From assembly GCF_029689945.1 (NCBI RefSeq), contig NZ_CP121451.1, positions 6,448,001 through 6,512,000 on the forward strand: a DNA stretch of 64,000 nt, given 5' to 3'. The number at the start of each line of letters is the position of its first letter. The stretch's first letter is position 1. The translations under genes were made by a program, and so were the position numbers. Below are positions 11,147-22,556 of the stretch, piece by piece. The notes under the pieces are model-generated. The model was not told the origin of the DNA. It worked only from the letters and a program-made list of their open reading frames with translations, and made no database searches. Source of the stretch: Paenibacillus amylolyticus (GTDB lineage: Bacteria; Bacillota; Bacilli; Paenibacillales; Paenibacillaceae).

Positions 11147-11223
11147 ATCCCCTTAAAGTAGATACTCTTACCCAAGCCTTATGTGGTAGCATAAGGAAAA
11201 GAGTGAACTTTGAGGGGATTTTG
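11147..11223 (+). terminator. long hairpin terminator after the GH43 gene
   Basis: Nested complementary blocks (CCCCTTAAAGT with ACTTTGAGGGG, ACTCTT with AAGAGT, CCTTATG with CATAAGG) fold into one hairpin of about 75 bases, followed by ATTTT. It is longer than a usual intrinsic terminator, but its place 50-120 bases past the stop fits that role. Confidence 0.7.
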
Positions 11224-11318
11224 CTATCTTAATATTTTTCTCACAGATGGCGCTGAAATATATAAAAGATCCATTGCTTTATTAGAGAACGCACGAAAGA
11301 AAATGGGAGGTTGCAGAT

Positions 11319-13619
11319 ATGAAATGGAATCACTTCAAGTCCAAGCTTCTGCTTAAGTACACGCTATCCTATATCTCCATTTTCCTTATCCCTCTTGTTA
11401 TTTTAACCATCATTATTTATCACAATGCTGTGAACACGCTCCGTTCAGAGATTGAACAGACCAATGTGAATCAGCTCACTCAAGCCAAAACGGTCATTGA
11501 TGATCGCATGAAGGAACTACAGGACATCGCGTTTCGCATCGCCTACGATGAGCAGTTAACGAGGTATTGGACCCACCATCCCTACTATAGCCGGGAATCC
11601 ATTAGCGCATTAGTCAAATACAAAGCCACCAGTTCCATTATCGATGAGTTATTCCTGTTCTTCCGCGGAGATGATAACATCTACTCTTCTCAAGGCTCTG
11701 AGAATCTGGATGTATTCACGGCCCGCTACAAATTTAACACCTGGAACCAAACGGACATGATTCGGGATTTGAATAACGTCCCGTTTCCCACGATACGACC
11801 AGCCGAGCAGGTCGTCCAAGGAACCCGAATCCCCAATTCCATGCTGGCCTACCTTGTACCGATTGCACCTAATAATACGCCCGCCCACGGAACCGTGATG
11901 TACCTGATCCATGAGTCCAATCTGACCGGGTTGATTGATTCGATCCTCAGTGACTATCACGGGATGACTTATATTTTCGATAATTACGGGCAAGTATTGG
12001 CAGCCAATTACAAGGGAGAAGTCATATCCGAGCAGGAAGTCAACGCACTGTTTTCACTTGAACCCGGAACGCACAGCATCTCCTTGAATCAAGAACCACA
12101 TTCGGTTGTATCCGTGAAATCGAATACGGGTTGGACTTATGTAACCGCTATGCCAAGCAACCAGTTTTTCAGCCGAATTGTCCATATCCGAACCTTTATT
12201 ATCCTTGTATTTTCCTTTGTGGTGACGATGGGCACCATTCTTGCCATCATGTTGGCACGGAGACAATACCACCCCATTTCAGACTTAATGGAGTTCATTC
12301 GGTTAAAGAATATTCCTGATCCATCCGCAACCACCAACGAGCTGGAATGGATCAAGAAAACACTTCATGATTATAGTCAGCGTGTGGATCTTCAGGAACC
12401 CTATGCCCGCAATCACATTTTGCTCATGCTGCTGAAGCACGGTCACACAGGAGATTTTCCTTCCGAGTTTACAGATAAGCTTGGCATACACTTCAACCGA
12501 TCTCATTATTTTGTCATGATTATGGGTTGGGAAATGCATGCTTTCCCTGTCGGTGATAACCCTGAACAACCTACTGTCATACATCTGATGAACGATGTGG
12601 AGCTGCCGGAGTTATCTGCATATGCTTACGGCGTGGAGCTTCCACAGGCAGATCAATTGGCCCTGATCGTAGGCTTCGATGCCGAAATCGGGCATGAAGG
12701 CAGTCTCAATGCCCGCATGGAACCTATTGTTGAAAAACTGCAAGGGATGGTGGCAGAACACACGGGGGTCGCGCCCGCAATCGGGATAGGCAATCGGTAT
12801 ACTTATCCGAAACAGCTGAATCAGTCCTACATCGAGGCCTCAACCGCTCTGGAAGCATCGATACTGCACGGACAGGGCAACAGTACATACTTTAAGGATC
12901 TCTCCGGTTCCGGTGTACAGGATTCTTCCTTCTGGGTCCCTAAGGATGTGTTATTAAAGCTGGTCCAGAGCTTAAAACAGGGCAGCTATGACGTGGCGGT
13001 TCAGATGGTTTCGACTGCCTTGAACAGTTTGAAAGCTGAAATGCCATCTGTACCGCTGCTGCGTTGCATTTGCTTTGATATTCTGAATACAATGCTCAAA
13101 ACCGCCTCGGAGCTCGGCATCCACCATGTGGTTGATCAACTTCCAAGGATTACGTCCTATGACTCGCTGGAGGACCTGGAGAAGAAGTTGACAGGCCTTG
13201 TCGCCGAAATCTGCGCCCATGTCGAGGCGAAGAGTGAGACGGAAGAAAGCTCTCTGATGGATGAAATCGTTGCTTATATTGATGCCAATTTCTCGGATTA
13301 TGACCTTAGTCTAGGTACGATTTCATCAAAATTTACAATCTCCTCCTCCTATTTCAGTCGTTCTTTCAAGGAAAAGATCGGCATGAATTTCACCCAATAT
13401 ATCTGGCAAAAACGGGTGGATGAGGTCATTCGACTACTGCTGCATACAACCGATCCGTTAAAAGATATCATCACTCGCGTCGGTTATCTGGACACACCGA
13501 ACTTCATCCGCAAATTCAAGAAAGAAACGGGTTATACCCCAGGCCAATACCGTAAAATGCACCGTCCCAACGGCTCCGTTGATTCCCCGGATGATGAGGA
13601 GGAGGAGTGTATTGGATAA
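11319..13619 (+). CDS. membrane-anchored AraC-family sensor-regulator (YesN/Cache type)
   Basis: This is a 766-residue protein of the kind common in Paenibacillus. It has a membrane helix at about residues 14-36, an extracellular sensor region of about 250 residues and a second helix near 291-313 (FIILVFSFVVTMGTILAIML). A linker and GGDEF-like region follow, then a C-terminal double HTH from about residue 655 (LGTISSKFTISSSYFSRSF, ITRVGYLDTPNFIRKFKKETGYTPGQYR). It should read an outside sugar signal and activate a transport operon. It is convergent with the fucosidase/importer operon, its likely target. The ATG has GGGAGG nine bases upstream. Confidence 0.85.
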   Translation: MKWNHFKSKLLLKYTLSYISIFLIPLVILTIIIYHNAVNTLRSEIEQTNVNQLTQAKTVIDDRMKELQDIAFRIAYDEQLTRYWTHHPYYSRESISALVKYKATSSIIDELFLFFRGDDNIYSSQGSENLDVFTARYKFNTWNQTDMIRDLNNVPFPTIRPAEQVVQGTRIPNSMLAYLVPIAPNNTPAHGTVMYLIHESNLTGLIDSILSDYHGMTYIFDNYGQVLAANYKGEVISEQEVNALFSLEPGTHSISLNQEPHSVVSVKSNTGWTYVTAMPSNQFFSRIVHIRTFIILVFSFVVTMGTILAIMLARRQYHPISDLMEFIRLKNIPDPSATTNELEWIKKTLHDYSQRVDLQEPYARNHILLMLLKHGHTGDFPSEFTDKLGIHFNRSHYFVMIMGWEMHAFPVGDNPEQPTVIHLMNDVELPELSAYAYGVELPQADQLALIVGFDAEIGHEGSLNARMEPIVEKLQGMVAEHTGVAPAIGIGNRYTYPKQLNQSYIEASTALEASILHGQGNSTYFKDLSGSGVQDSSFWVPKDVLLKLVQSLKQGSYDVAVQMVSTALNSLKAEMPSVPLLRCICFDILNTMLKTASELGIHHVVDQLPRITSYDSLEDLEKKLTGLVAEICAHVEAKSETEESSLMDEIVAYIDANFSDYDLSLGTISSKFTISSSYFSRSFKEKIGMNFTQYIWQKRVDEVIRLLLHTTDPLKDIITRVGYLDTPNFIRKFKKETGYTPGQYRKMHRPNGSVDSPDDEEEECIG

Positions 13620-13673
13620 ATATAGATATCGCCTATGCGATGGTTACATCTCAGAACAATAAACCATGTATAT

Positions 13674-13763
13674 GAGAGCGAATAACTGTGCCTGATTCAT
13701 TAGACCAAATAATGCAAATAAGGACCGTCCCATAAGTCATGCTCATGACTTATGGGACGGTCC
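13674..13763. repeat. 90-bp dispersed repeat ending in a perfect palindrome (bidirectional terminator)
   Basis: The left part carries the degenerate unit GAATAACTGTGCCTGATTC. The right part is a perfect 20-bp inverted repeat with a two-base loop (13722-13741 and 13744-13763). A diverged copy of the whole block lies at 24440-24530. Lying between two convergent genes, the palindrome can end transcription from both sides. Confidence 0.7.
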
Positions 13764-13821
13764 CTTCGTATGTGTTTAGTCCATATACATCATCTGATCC
13801 GCCGACTCCGACATGCTGATC

Positions 13822-14864
13822 CTATTTACCAGTCGGCAAATAATGAAGTCCTTGATGCACTGCATCCAGCAAACGGCCGGTCGGATCACAGCTGTACTCC
13901 CAAACATGATCCCGGCCAGGCCTTGCTCCTTTACGTAATCACATTTGCATCGGATAGATTCTTCATCATCATACGATATGAGGCTGGACCCATTAAACAG
14001 AAACGGCGCACAGGCTTCTTCATCCCAATAACGGGTGTAACCATTCTTGTTGATGTACTTCTCTTCCAGTTCGGCAAATGACGGACCGTAGCCGCCAGTA
14101 CTGCCAGCCATTTGATGGAGCCCATGATTCCGATCAGGAACCTCAGTCCAGATCCGGGAATAGAAGGCCGAACCGATGACGATTTTATCCTTGGGGACAC
14201 CCGCGCGAACAAACAGGTTCACGGAAGCATCCGTACTTATTCGAAACAAATCTCCGGTTGGCGTGTACAGATTCGTATGATGTCCGGTTAGAACCTGAAA
14301 ACCGCCGCGCATATCATAGGTCATCAATTGGATGTAGTCCAAGTACCGCTGCACCTCAGCCATCTCTGTTCCGTCTACATAGTATTGATCAGCCCCTGCC
14401 GCAATGGTGAGCAGATAATGACGGCCATTCTTTGCTCCCTTGGCATTCAATGTCTCCCGGATCGTTTGGAGAAGCAAGGTGAAATTCCGTTTATCATCCG
14501 GACTGGATGCAATACCAGCTTCACCGTAACAAGGATATTCCCAATCCAGATCGATCCCGTCAAAAGCATATTCCTCCAGCACCCTCACCGCCGATGCAGC
14601 CATGCTCTCCCTTCCCGACTGGGTTGAGGCGGCTTCGGAAAAACCGCCCGCACTCCATCCGCCTACAGACAACAGCACCGTAAGATTCGGATGATTCCGC
14701 TTCATGTTCTGGATCACATGACCGTTTTTTAAATGCTCGGTGGTGATCGTATCATTCTTAACATGTCCGAAGGCTACATTCAGATGTGTTAACTTCAATA
14801 GATCCTCGTGTGTCATGTCAGGAAGAACAGAATCCACCGCATAACCTGCAGCAATATAATTCAT
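13822..14864 (-). pseudogene. GH18 glycosidase (chitinase-like, cytoplasmic), frameshifted at its end
   Basis: This GH18 enzyme of about 347 residues has no signal peptide. The catalytic signature DGIDLDWEYP is intact near residue 105, preceded by LLSVGGWSAGG. YDMRGGF marks strand beta-6 of the barrel. It should cut GlcNAc-beta-1,4 links in a chitin fragment or N-glycan core. The break is near 13899-13905. After GIMF the shifted frame reads on, while one added T restores WEYSCDPTGRLLDAVHQGL and a stop at 13822. The ATG at 14864 lies eight bases after the transglutaminase-fold gene, so the genes are co-transcribed. Confidence 0.85.
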
Positions 14865-14872
14865 CACCCTCT

Positions 14873-17506
14873 TCACTCCGATCCATTCAATGATTTTGTT
14901 ATCGCAGCAGCAACCTGCAGGGCTTCCTTCCCTGTACCGATCTTGTACCCGGAAGCCGAATAGCGAAGTTGATACTGAGTATCCAGCACGAACAGATGCG
15001 GGTAGCCCGCTTCGTAAGCAGCAGGCTTCGTGATGAAGCCGGACAAGGAAGCATAACTGGAATCTCGTACAAAAATCGTGCGTACAGGCAGCTTCTGGAT
15101 AACCAACAGGGTCAAAGGAAGCGTTCCATTCCTTGTCTCCAATTATGAGCACGATGGGTATACCCAGCTTATCCAGCGGTTCTGCCAGCTCGCACAGTTC
15201 ACGAATGAGATGTTTGGTCGGTTCCCGCTCCGGTTCAATCCAGGCCGCAATGGCGCCCTCCGATCCCAAAAGTGCCTCCAGCTCTATCTCTGAACCATTC
15301 AGATGGGTCAGTATACTTCCTGCTGCAAGTTTACCCAGTACAGGAATATCAACCTCTGTCTCACGATAAGACAATACAATCTCAGTTGTATCTCCGGCGC
15401 GAACGGTAAAGTAAACGAAGCGTACGTTGACCGTTCCATCTTTCAGACGAATGCCTGTCGTTAAGCGATAAGCGCCCGGTTCAACCTCATATGGCTCACT
15501 ATAGACATCCGTACTGCCATAAGGATAAATCAGTGTCTTATAGACACCATCTTCCAGACGGGCGAACGAGAAATTCTCGAATAGGATGCTGCAGGTGTAT
15601 CCTGCGTAGCTTTGGGATCTCTATGAAGTTGGAGCTCGCCCCAGCTTGCACTTACCTGAGTTCCAGATGAAGCAAGCCTAAACACCACATCTTCCCATCC
15701 TCTGTCGCTTAGATACTGTGGTTTCTGAGCGCTCGGATGTAATCGGGCCGGGATACCCAAACTGCGACATACAGCCACAAACAAAATATACTGCGACTGA
15801 GCGTCCCCCTTCATTAGACTAAACGTTCCAATCGGGTTGCCTTTGCCTTTTAGATTAGGAAGATCTTCATAGTATTCATATTGCTGTTCCAGCATTCGGG
15901 CAAGTGTCGAAGGGTTCTCCCTGAACGCTGCCGCCTCATCTGCTGAAAAGGCATTCTGGAATACACCTCGGTAAGGGACCAGCATCTCATAGGAGATCCG
16001 CGGACAGAGAATGTATCGCACGAACGTATCTTCCGCCCATGCTCCTTGCTGCGAGAGTGCACCAACCAGATGATCGTGCAGCGTCTGCCGGAAGGTATCA
16101 ATTAAATCTTTTTCATTCATCGACTCCAGCAGGCGGAGCGGCCACTCACCGTATTCATCGGAGGATTCTTCTAGGAAAGCTGCAATTTCACGGCTGTTCC
16201 CCCGTGCCTTTTGGAGAATATCCCATACTCGCACTGGGGAAGTCCAACCCTTTTAGCTAACGAGACAGCTTCCGCCTCAAGCGGAAAGGTGTCCTCGTAC
16301 CCGCTACGAATCTGCGCTCCTTCCTCCAGACGACGGTTGTGCTCCTGCATCTTCTCTTCGGGTAACGCAGTGGCGACCTCGCCTTCCCCTTCAGGCGGAG
16401 GGACCATTTCAAAGTCCACACTCCCCAATGGTTGCTCTGACGAATCTAACACCATTTCAATAACCTTGTTCTCCTGAGCATTGCATAGAATCTCACTCCA
16501 CTTGCCGCCGCTGACCGCACGAATGAACAGATCGCCATAGCCTGTCTTTAAGGTCGCTTCCCCATGTGCGTCCGTCCTCACTTCGGCAATCGGATAGAAT
16601 TCAGCTGCATTGTACAACTCAAAGCGAACGCTGGCACCGGGTACGGGTTCTCCCTGCTCATTGTTCACTTTCACACGAATGGTGCGCGTCGGTGCATAGT
16701 TCTCAAGCAAATTAATCTCGGTAAATCCCTTTTCGGAGAAGCGTTATATCCTCCGGACCAGGATAGTCGGCATAGATCCTCGTATTAATCAGCATGGCCC
16801 TGCGGGCTGGCGGGCTGAACCATCCTTGATTTAGACGGGCTTCTGGCTCGCAAGCCCCGATGTAATACCATTGGCCATCTGCCCAGGCTTCCACCCAGGC
16901 ATGATTACTGTCACAGTGAGCCCAGCGCGGTGTGTACACCTGACGGGCAGGGATACCGATGCTGCGAAGAGCGGCCACCGCCAGCGTGGATTCTTCGCCG
17001 CAGCGACCACGAGCATTCCGGATCATCGTCAGCGGTGATATCGTACGCAGATCACTGCCAATATAGGTCGCTTTCTCATGACACCAGTAATTGGTCTCCA
17101 GGATGGCATCTGCCATGGATAACCTCACTGTCCGCTCGGCTAATTCGTCATAGATCAAACCACGGAAATCTTCAATATTTTCGGTGTTTATTCGATAAGG
17201 CAGCACAAAATGAAGGAACAGATGATCCGGAACGCGATCTCCCCAAGGCACACGTTTACGGGTGTCCAAAGCGTGCCTCACATGGCTCAAGAACAAGTCC
17301 CCGTTATAATCAGCCATGTCGTTTACCGGCATATAGGCATAGATATATTTCAATGCCCATGCCTCTTCTTGCGTTAGCTCCTGCTGAAAAATATCAAACA
17401 ACTCCGATTGGCGGGCCGCTGCAAACTGTACCTTCTCCTGGAACTTCTGCTCGATCCGCTCCAATGATTGTGAATCAAGGGAAAATACCAAGGTTTGACT
17501 GGTCAT
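14873..17506 (-). pseudogene. large transglutaminase-fold protein with Ig-like and thioredoxin-like domains, frameshifted as read
   Basis: Once four frame breaks are repaired (near 16728, 16218, 15578 and 15095) this is one protein of about 877 residues without a signal peptide. Order of domains: (1) transglutaminase core at residues 150-250 with Cys in GRCGEESTLA, His in SNHAWVEAW and an acidic residue in GACEPE; (2) an Ig-like domain (VKVNNEQGEPVPGASVRFEL); (3) a second transglutaminase-like region that lacks the Cys (GDAQSQYILF, SLGIPARLHPSA); (4) a thioredoxin-like C-terminus without CxxC. The fold includes peptide:N-glycanases and peptidases. Between a fucosidase gene and GH18, an amidase acting on glycopeptides is plausible but unproven. 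Confidence 0.75.
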
Positions 17507-17513
17507 TATGTTC

Positions 17514-18536
17514 TCACTCCTTCCACAGCTTTCCGTCTTCCCGAATACAGATCAAGGCCTTGCCGTCCGAAGAAGGCGCAGTAATCTGGAACAGGCTACG
17601 AGTCGTTTCGATTACAGGCTCACAACTCCACAAATCCTCACCCATAAGCAACTTCATATCTTGGGTAAATTCGCCATGGGTTTCATAATAATTGCGTTCA
17701 CGGTAATAGAGTTTGCGAAGCTGCCATTTGATTCGTTCATCTTCCGGCAACGCAAACGACTCATCCGTTCTGTCATCCGAGAATACAACATAACCCCATA
17801 ACTCCGGATAATGCATATTGATAATGCCCATAGGTGACCACACCCAGTTCTCCTCCGGATAAGGGTTGCCCGTATCCGGGTTAAGCACCTTGCGGTACTC
17901 ATCGCCATGTACCTCGGTCTGCCACTCCACACGTGAGAAGTTGACACGCCAGAACTCACCTGGTTCAGGCGGACGGTTTCCTGCGGCGCATTCCTTCAGA
18001 CTGGTCCAGGGAATGGCAACTTCCACGCTCCATTTCCGGTTATCCGCCCCAGGATTGTTCAGTTCACCATCAATATATACGGCCGTCTTGAGACCACTGA
18101 TATCCCAACCGTTAACGGGAGGTCCACCATCCCGATAAGGCTTCACCAATAACAGATCCCATACCGTATTGAGCGCATTGATCTCAAACTCATAATATTG
18201 ATGGGAATCCCCATCGGGATCGATAAAAATTTCAAAGTCATTGTCATAGAAAATAACGGAATCACGCTCAGTCAACGTAGCCCAGATCTGATCTTCAATC
18301 AGTTCAGCAGCAAAGTAGAAATAGTCGTCATCCCACAGCATTTTTACACGCGTCTGCTTCCCGGGCTTCGGACGAAGATCCCCTTCGATATCAACGAAAT
18401 CATCCGTCCAACGGGCCGCATCCCAAAATGCCTTATCCACACGGCCGTCTAACACCAACGGCTCCTGCGCTCGCTTGCATATATAATGTTTGGGAGCATA
18501 CTCAATCTTGGGTTCTGGCACTCCACTTCGGTTCAT
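17514..18536 (-). CDS. CBM9-like carbohydrate-binding protein, cytoplasmic
   Basis: This 340-residue protein is made mostly of a family 9-like carbohydrate-binding fold (LDGRVDKAFWDAARWTDDFVD at residues 30-50, KMLWDDDYFYFAAEL, FYDNDFEIFIDPDGDSHQYYEFEINA). It has no signal peptide or hydrolase motif. Similar stand-alone proteins occur in Paenibacillus sugar operons, where their job is unknown. It sits between the fucosidase and transglutaminase-fold genes, seven bases from the latter. It may hold or present imported glycans to the enzymes; that is inference. Confidence 0.85.
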   Translation of the reverse strand: MNRSGVPEPKIEYAPKHYICKRAQEPLVLDGRVDKAFWDAARWTDDFVDIEGDLRPKPGKQTRVKMLWDDDYFYFAAELIEDQIWATLTERDSVIFYDNDFEIFIDPDGDSHQYYEFEINALNTVWDLLLVKPYRDGGPPVNGWDISGLKTAVYIDGELNNPGADNRKWSVEVAIPWTSLKECAAGNRPPEPGEFWRVNFSRVEWQTEVHGDEYRKVLNPDTGNPYPEENWVWSPMGIINMHYPELWGYVVFSDDRTDESFALPEDERIKWQLRKLYYRERNYYETHGEFTQDMKLLMGEDLWSCEPVIETTRSLFQITAPSSDGKALICIREDGKLWKE

Positions 18537-18558
18537 GTCGATCTCTCCAATTCATAAA

Positions 18559-18590
18559 GGAGGGCATGTATCTATCGGCACATGCCCTCC
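18559..18590 (-). other. intercistronic hairpin
   Basis: A perfect 11-bp stem (GGAGGGCATGT with ACATGCCCTCC) lies between the fucosidase and CBM9-like genes and is followed on the minus strand only by TTTAT. It is more likely to stabilise or partly attenuate the mRNA than to end it. Confidence 0.5.
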
Positions 18591-18599
18591 CTGTAATGG

Positions 18600-19885
18600 T
18601 TAGTTATGGGTGACAACGGCTCCAGCGCCGCCGTACATTTCCAGCTCCTCATCGAATTCGAGCTTAAGGACGGTCACCTGTTCATGCGTGTCCTCCGGGT
18701 CATCTTGATCCACGTTGTTCCCGGGATATTGAACCAAGGCACGCCTCCATGAATCTCATGATCAAGTTCTTTGCCCGAATGCAGCACAGTCATCTTCTTG
18801 ATCGGATTGCAGAGACCTTTGATGCACACATTCTCTTTTGGATCGTCGTACACAAACAGGTAAAGTGTCTTTCGATCCTCGGATACCGTGCTTCCTCCTA
18901 AATAATAGCGGGACATAATACCTTCACCCGTTCCAAAGACAGCCTCTTCATGGGTTCGAATCCATGCTCCCAGCCCAAGCAGGATGTCCTCCTGCCTCTG
19001 ATCGATGGTGCCATCTTCACGCGGACCGATATCCAGCAACATATTACCGCCCATGGATATACAATCACAGAACATCCGAATGATCTGATTCAGGGATTTA
19101 TATTTATGATCGGTTGGCACATAACCCCAAGATGTGTTGATCGTGGTGCAGAACTCCCAGGGTCCCTCCGGTCTTGTAATCGGAATGCCCTGCTCAGGCG
19201 TTTTGTAATCCCCATAACCCTGCAGACGGGAGTTGATGAGGATATCCGGGTTGAAGGAGTGCAGGTAATGTTTGAACTCCGGCAGATTCCACTGCTGGGC
19301 ACTCCGTTCCCAATCTCCATCAAACCATAGCAGATCCACCTTTCCGTAATTGGTCAAAATCTCCCCCAGTTGATGATTATTGAATTGCAAGAACCTCTGC
19401 CACTTTTCCTGATCTTGAACACCGTCCACAGGACTTGAATATCGGTTGACACTGCTGAGATCCTCCGGTACTTTCCCACCTTCATATACACTAGGATAAT
19501 CGGGATGTGACCAATCAATGAGCGAGAAATACATCCCCAGATGAATGCCCTTCTCCCGGATTGCTTCCGCATATTCCCTCACAATGTCCCGATTCGCAGG
19601 TGTCTGTTTGACCACATTGAGATCGCTATATTGCGTATCCCATAACGCAACGCCATCATGATGCTTCGTTGTTAATACGGCATATCGGGCACCAGACTTC
19701 TCAATCAAGTCCGCCCACTTCTCCGCGTTGAATTCCGATGCGGTAAAACCATCCAACTGCTTCATATATTCGTCGTAGGACATCCTGCCATTATAGAAGG
19801 ACCAAGACTCCGCAACCCCGTCTACCGCATAGATGCCGTAGTGGATGAATATCCCCAGCTTGGCTTCATCAAACCATTTTTGCAT
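18600..19885 (-). pseudogene. GH29 alpha-L-fucosidase, frameshifted near its C-terminus
   Basis: This is a cytoplasmic fucosidase of about 428 residues. Family features are WFDEAKLGIFIHYGIYAV at the start, TTKHHDGVALWDT, and LLWFDGDW, whose Asp is the expected nucleophile. GNMLLDIGPREDG follows. It removes alpha-linked fucose from oligosaccharides. The frame breaks near 18729 in CCCGGG; one added C restores a tail ending YGGAGAVVTHN and a stop at 18600. The ATG at 19885 has GGGGGAGG upstream; a GTG at 19897 overlaps the ribosome site. It follows the importer binding-protein gene in the operon. Confidence 0.9.
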
Positions 19886-19996
19886 ATCTGTCCACACCTC
19901 CCCCGAGCATTGTTATATGCGAAAAATTTAATGCAGCTAACATTTATTGAAGCTAACCGTTGTCTTACTGGATGGGATGTACACCGATAGACTTGT

Positions 19997-21591
19997 TTAT
20001 TGTCCGGAATTCCAGCGATCATAAGCCCCCTGATATAGTTCGATGATACGGTCACTGCCCATTTTCTTCATCTGTGCAATGTACTTCTCCCAGTTCTCAA
20101 TTGGTTCCTGACCCGTCACGAATTTTGCTTCCATCTGCTTGACGTACGTGTCCAGGTCAGACAACAGAGCGGTTGCTTCGCTTTGCTCTTCATTTGTCAA
20201 ATAAACGTTGGGAAATGGTGCTTTTCCGATAGGTACCAACTTCTCTTGATTCTGCTGATCAATCCACTCATCAAATTCGGTGCGAAGACCCTTCGCTACT
20301 TCCGGATCATTAATGCCGGGTGTCAAGATACCAAAGTTCGGCGTAATCTTACCACGGTATTCCTCACCATCCCCACCCCCAGGAACGGGCAGCCACTCTT
20401 TTACGTGATTTTCCTTGTCTTTGAACTGCCATAACACACCTTCCGGACCTTGATTAAACAGGGTTGCACCTTCATAGCTGTACAAGTAATCGATCCAGCG
20501 CATCGTCGCCTCGGGTGACGGGTTGCTGCTCGTAATCGCAAAGGTACCGCGAGCCGACATGCCCGGGTGCTTGCCGTATACCGGAGAGTCTGCCACTTCA
20601 CTCTTCACCGGTGTCATCAGTGGATGATCCGTGCCGGGTTCACCGCCGAGCGTGAAATAGGGATGGTAATCGTTGAACAGTGCAAGTCTGTTGCTTACAC
20701 CTTTTGCTTTTTTCTGATCGCCTGTCTGAGAGAAGGTCTCATGATCCAGCAGGTCTTCCTTCCACAAGCGATTCATGAAGGTAAGATACCCTTTGTAACC
20801 TTCTTCTTGATAAGGGTAGTGAACCTTTCCATCTTTATCCGAATAGATGCCTTCGTTGTACATTCCCCAGAAGCCGAAGAAGAACATGCGAAGATCATCC
20901 AGTTTTACAGAAGTAAGCGGAATTTCATCTGGCTGGCCATTGCCATTAGGATCTTCTTCTTTGACACGCTTGAGATACGTATACAATTCTTCCGTCGTCT
21001 TGGGTTCTTCTACATTAAGCGCCTTTAGGAATTCCCCGTTGTACCACATCGGGCCTCTATACCACACAGCCGCTTTATCAATGAATGGGAGTGCATACAT
21101 ATGGCCATCAGGTGTTGTAAATGATTTGCGGACATCCGGATTCTCATCGAGAATCTTTTTGATATTCGGGGCGTAACCTTCGTCAATGTATTTCTCAAGC
21201 GGGATCAGGATACCCTGGCTGCCATAGGTCACCTGCTCGGCTGGTTTGAGGTCCGCAGCATAAAACATATCCGGCAAGTCTCCGCTGGCAAATACCAGAT
21301 TTTTTTTCGTTTCAAAGCTATCGATCGGTGAAAGCTGGTACTCCAGCTTGATGCCTGACAGTTTCTCCATTTCTTGCAGCACAGGCATCGTGCTCCAGTC
21401 GGCTACACCGGCATCCTGGGACATAACCTTCAAGGTTAGCGTTTTGTCTACAATGGGAAAGCCTTCTTTTTGACTCCCTCAACTTTCGAGGTCGCGCTTC
21501 CGTCTTCGTTGGTTGAACCACAGGCTGCAAGCAATGTTGCGAATAAGGTGAGACAGAGTGTAATGGATGAAGCCTTGCGAAGCTTTTTCAT
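19997..21591 (-). pseudogene. extracellular solute-binding lipoprotein (LipO type), frameshifted near its N-terminus
   Basis: This binding protein of about 530 residues belongs to an LplB/YtcP-type importer. The ATG at 21591 has AAGGGGAG eight bases upstream. The signal peptide ends in lipobox LLAACGS. The frame breaks near 21467 in an AAAAAG run; one base restores the joint to LTLKVMSQDAGVADWS. Typical segments include DLPDMFYAADLKPAEQV, DPNGNGQPDEIPLTS and RWIDYLYSYEGATLFNQGPEG. It should bind a large or modified oligosaccharide. The downstream fucosidase suggests a fucosylated ligand. Confidence 0.85.
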
Positions 21592-21632
21592 GACAACAAC
21601 TCCCCTTGTTTAATGTGGTATATGGATTAAGA

Positions 21633-22541
21633 TCATCCCTTAACGGAACCGATCATAACACCCTGTACAAAGTAACGCTGGAGGAATGGATACACTGCAA
21701 TGACCGGCAGGGTCGCAACAATAATGACAGCATATTTGACCAGTGCAGCAATCTCCGCTTTGGTATTCATCGCCGTTGCTGAAGATGTATCGATAGCGCC
21801 TCCCCCTTGAGCCGCCATTTCCTGAAGCACAAGAATCTGACGCAGAAAGAGCTGCAGCGGGTACTTGGAGGAATCATTCAGATAGATCATCGCACTGAAA
21901 TAGCTGTTCCAGTGTCCGACTCCATAGAAGAGCGCCATCACTGCAATGATTGGCATGGACAGCGGGAGCACGATTTTGACGAACAACCGTGTGTTGGTAC
22001 AGCCATCAATATGCGCCGCTTCCTGCAGCTCCTTGGGAATGGTCGATTGGAAGAACGTACGGCATACGATAATATTCCAGATGGATGCAGCCCCAGGCAG
22101 AATAAGTGCCCACATGCTGTTCACCATACCCAGATCCTTAACCAGCAGGTAACTCGGGACAAGGCCCCCACCGAAGAACATCGTTACCATAAACATCGCC
22201 ATGAAGAATCCGCGTCCCACAAAGTCCGAGCGGCTGAGCGCATAGGCTGCTGGTAGGGTAACCATCAGGTTAATGATGGTACCTACCACGGTATAGATAA
22301 TCGTATTTTTGTACCCAATCCAGATGTTGGTGTTCTCAAATACCCGAGCATAACCTTCGAACGTAATCCCTTTGGGTAGGAGCCACATCTCACCGGAGCT
22401 TACATATTTGGGATCACTGATTGAAGCACTGATGATGTATAACAGCGGGTACAACACGATGACGAGCGCTACCGTAAGATAGATGTAATTGCATATTAAA
22501 AATAACTTATCACTTCTGCTTTCTTTCACAGCGGATGACAT
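21633..22541 (-). CDS. ABC transporter permease, YtcP/LplC type
   Basis: This 302-residue permease has six membrane segments and the EAA loop (IPKELQEAAHIDGCTNTRLF). The C-terminus YFVQGVMIGSVKG is characteristic of this subfamily. It pairs with the LplB-type permease whose gene lies 15 bases upstream. GGAGGG stands seven bases before the ATG. No ATPase gene is nearby, so a shared MsmX-like ATPase is expected. Confidence 0.92.
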   Translation of the reverse strand: MSSAVKESRSDKLFLICNYIYLTVALVIVLYPLLYIISASISDPKYVSSGEMWLLPKGITFEGYARVFENTNIWIGYKNTIIYTVVGTIINLMVTLPAAYALSRSDFVGRGFFMAMFMVTMFFGGGLVPSYLLVKDLGMVNSMWALILPGAASIWNIIVCRTFFQSTIPKELQEAAHIDGCTNTRLFVKIVLPLSMPIIAVMALFYGVGHWNSYFSAMIYLNDSSKYPLQLFLRQILVLQEMAAQGGGAIDTSSATAMNTKAEIAALVKYAVIIVATLPVIAVYPFLQRYFVQGVMIGSVKG

Positions 22542-22556
22542 GTGTATTCCCTCCTT

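Noticed and set aside
13822..15374. One 530-residue protein joining the thioredoxin-like region to GH18
   Set aside because: The join comes from a frame break near 15095. The thioredoxin-like domain ends at its own stop (14873) and GH18 has its own start with a ribosome site at 14864.
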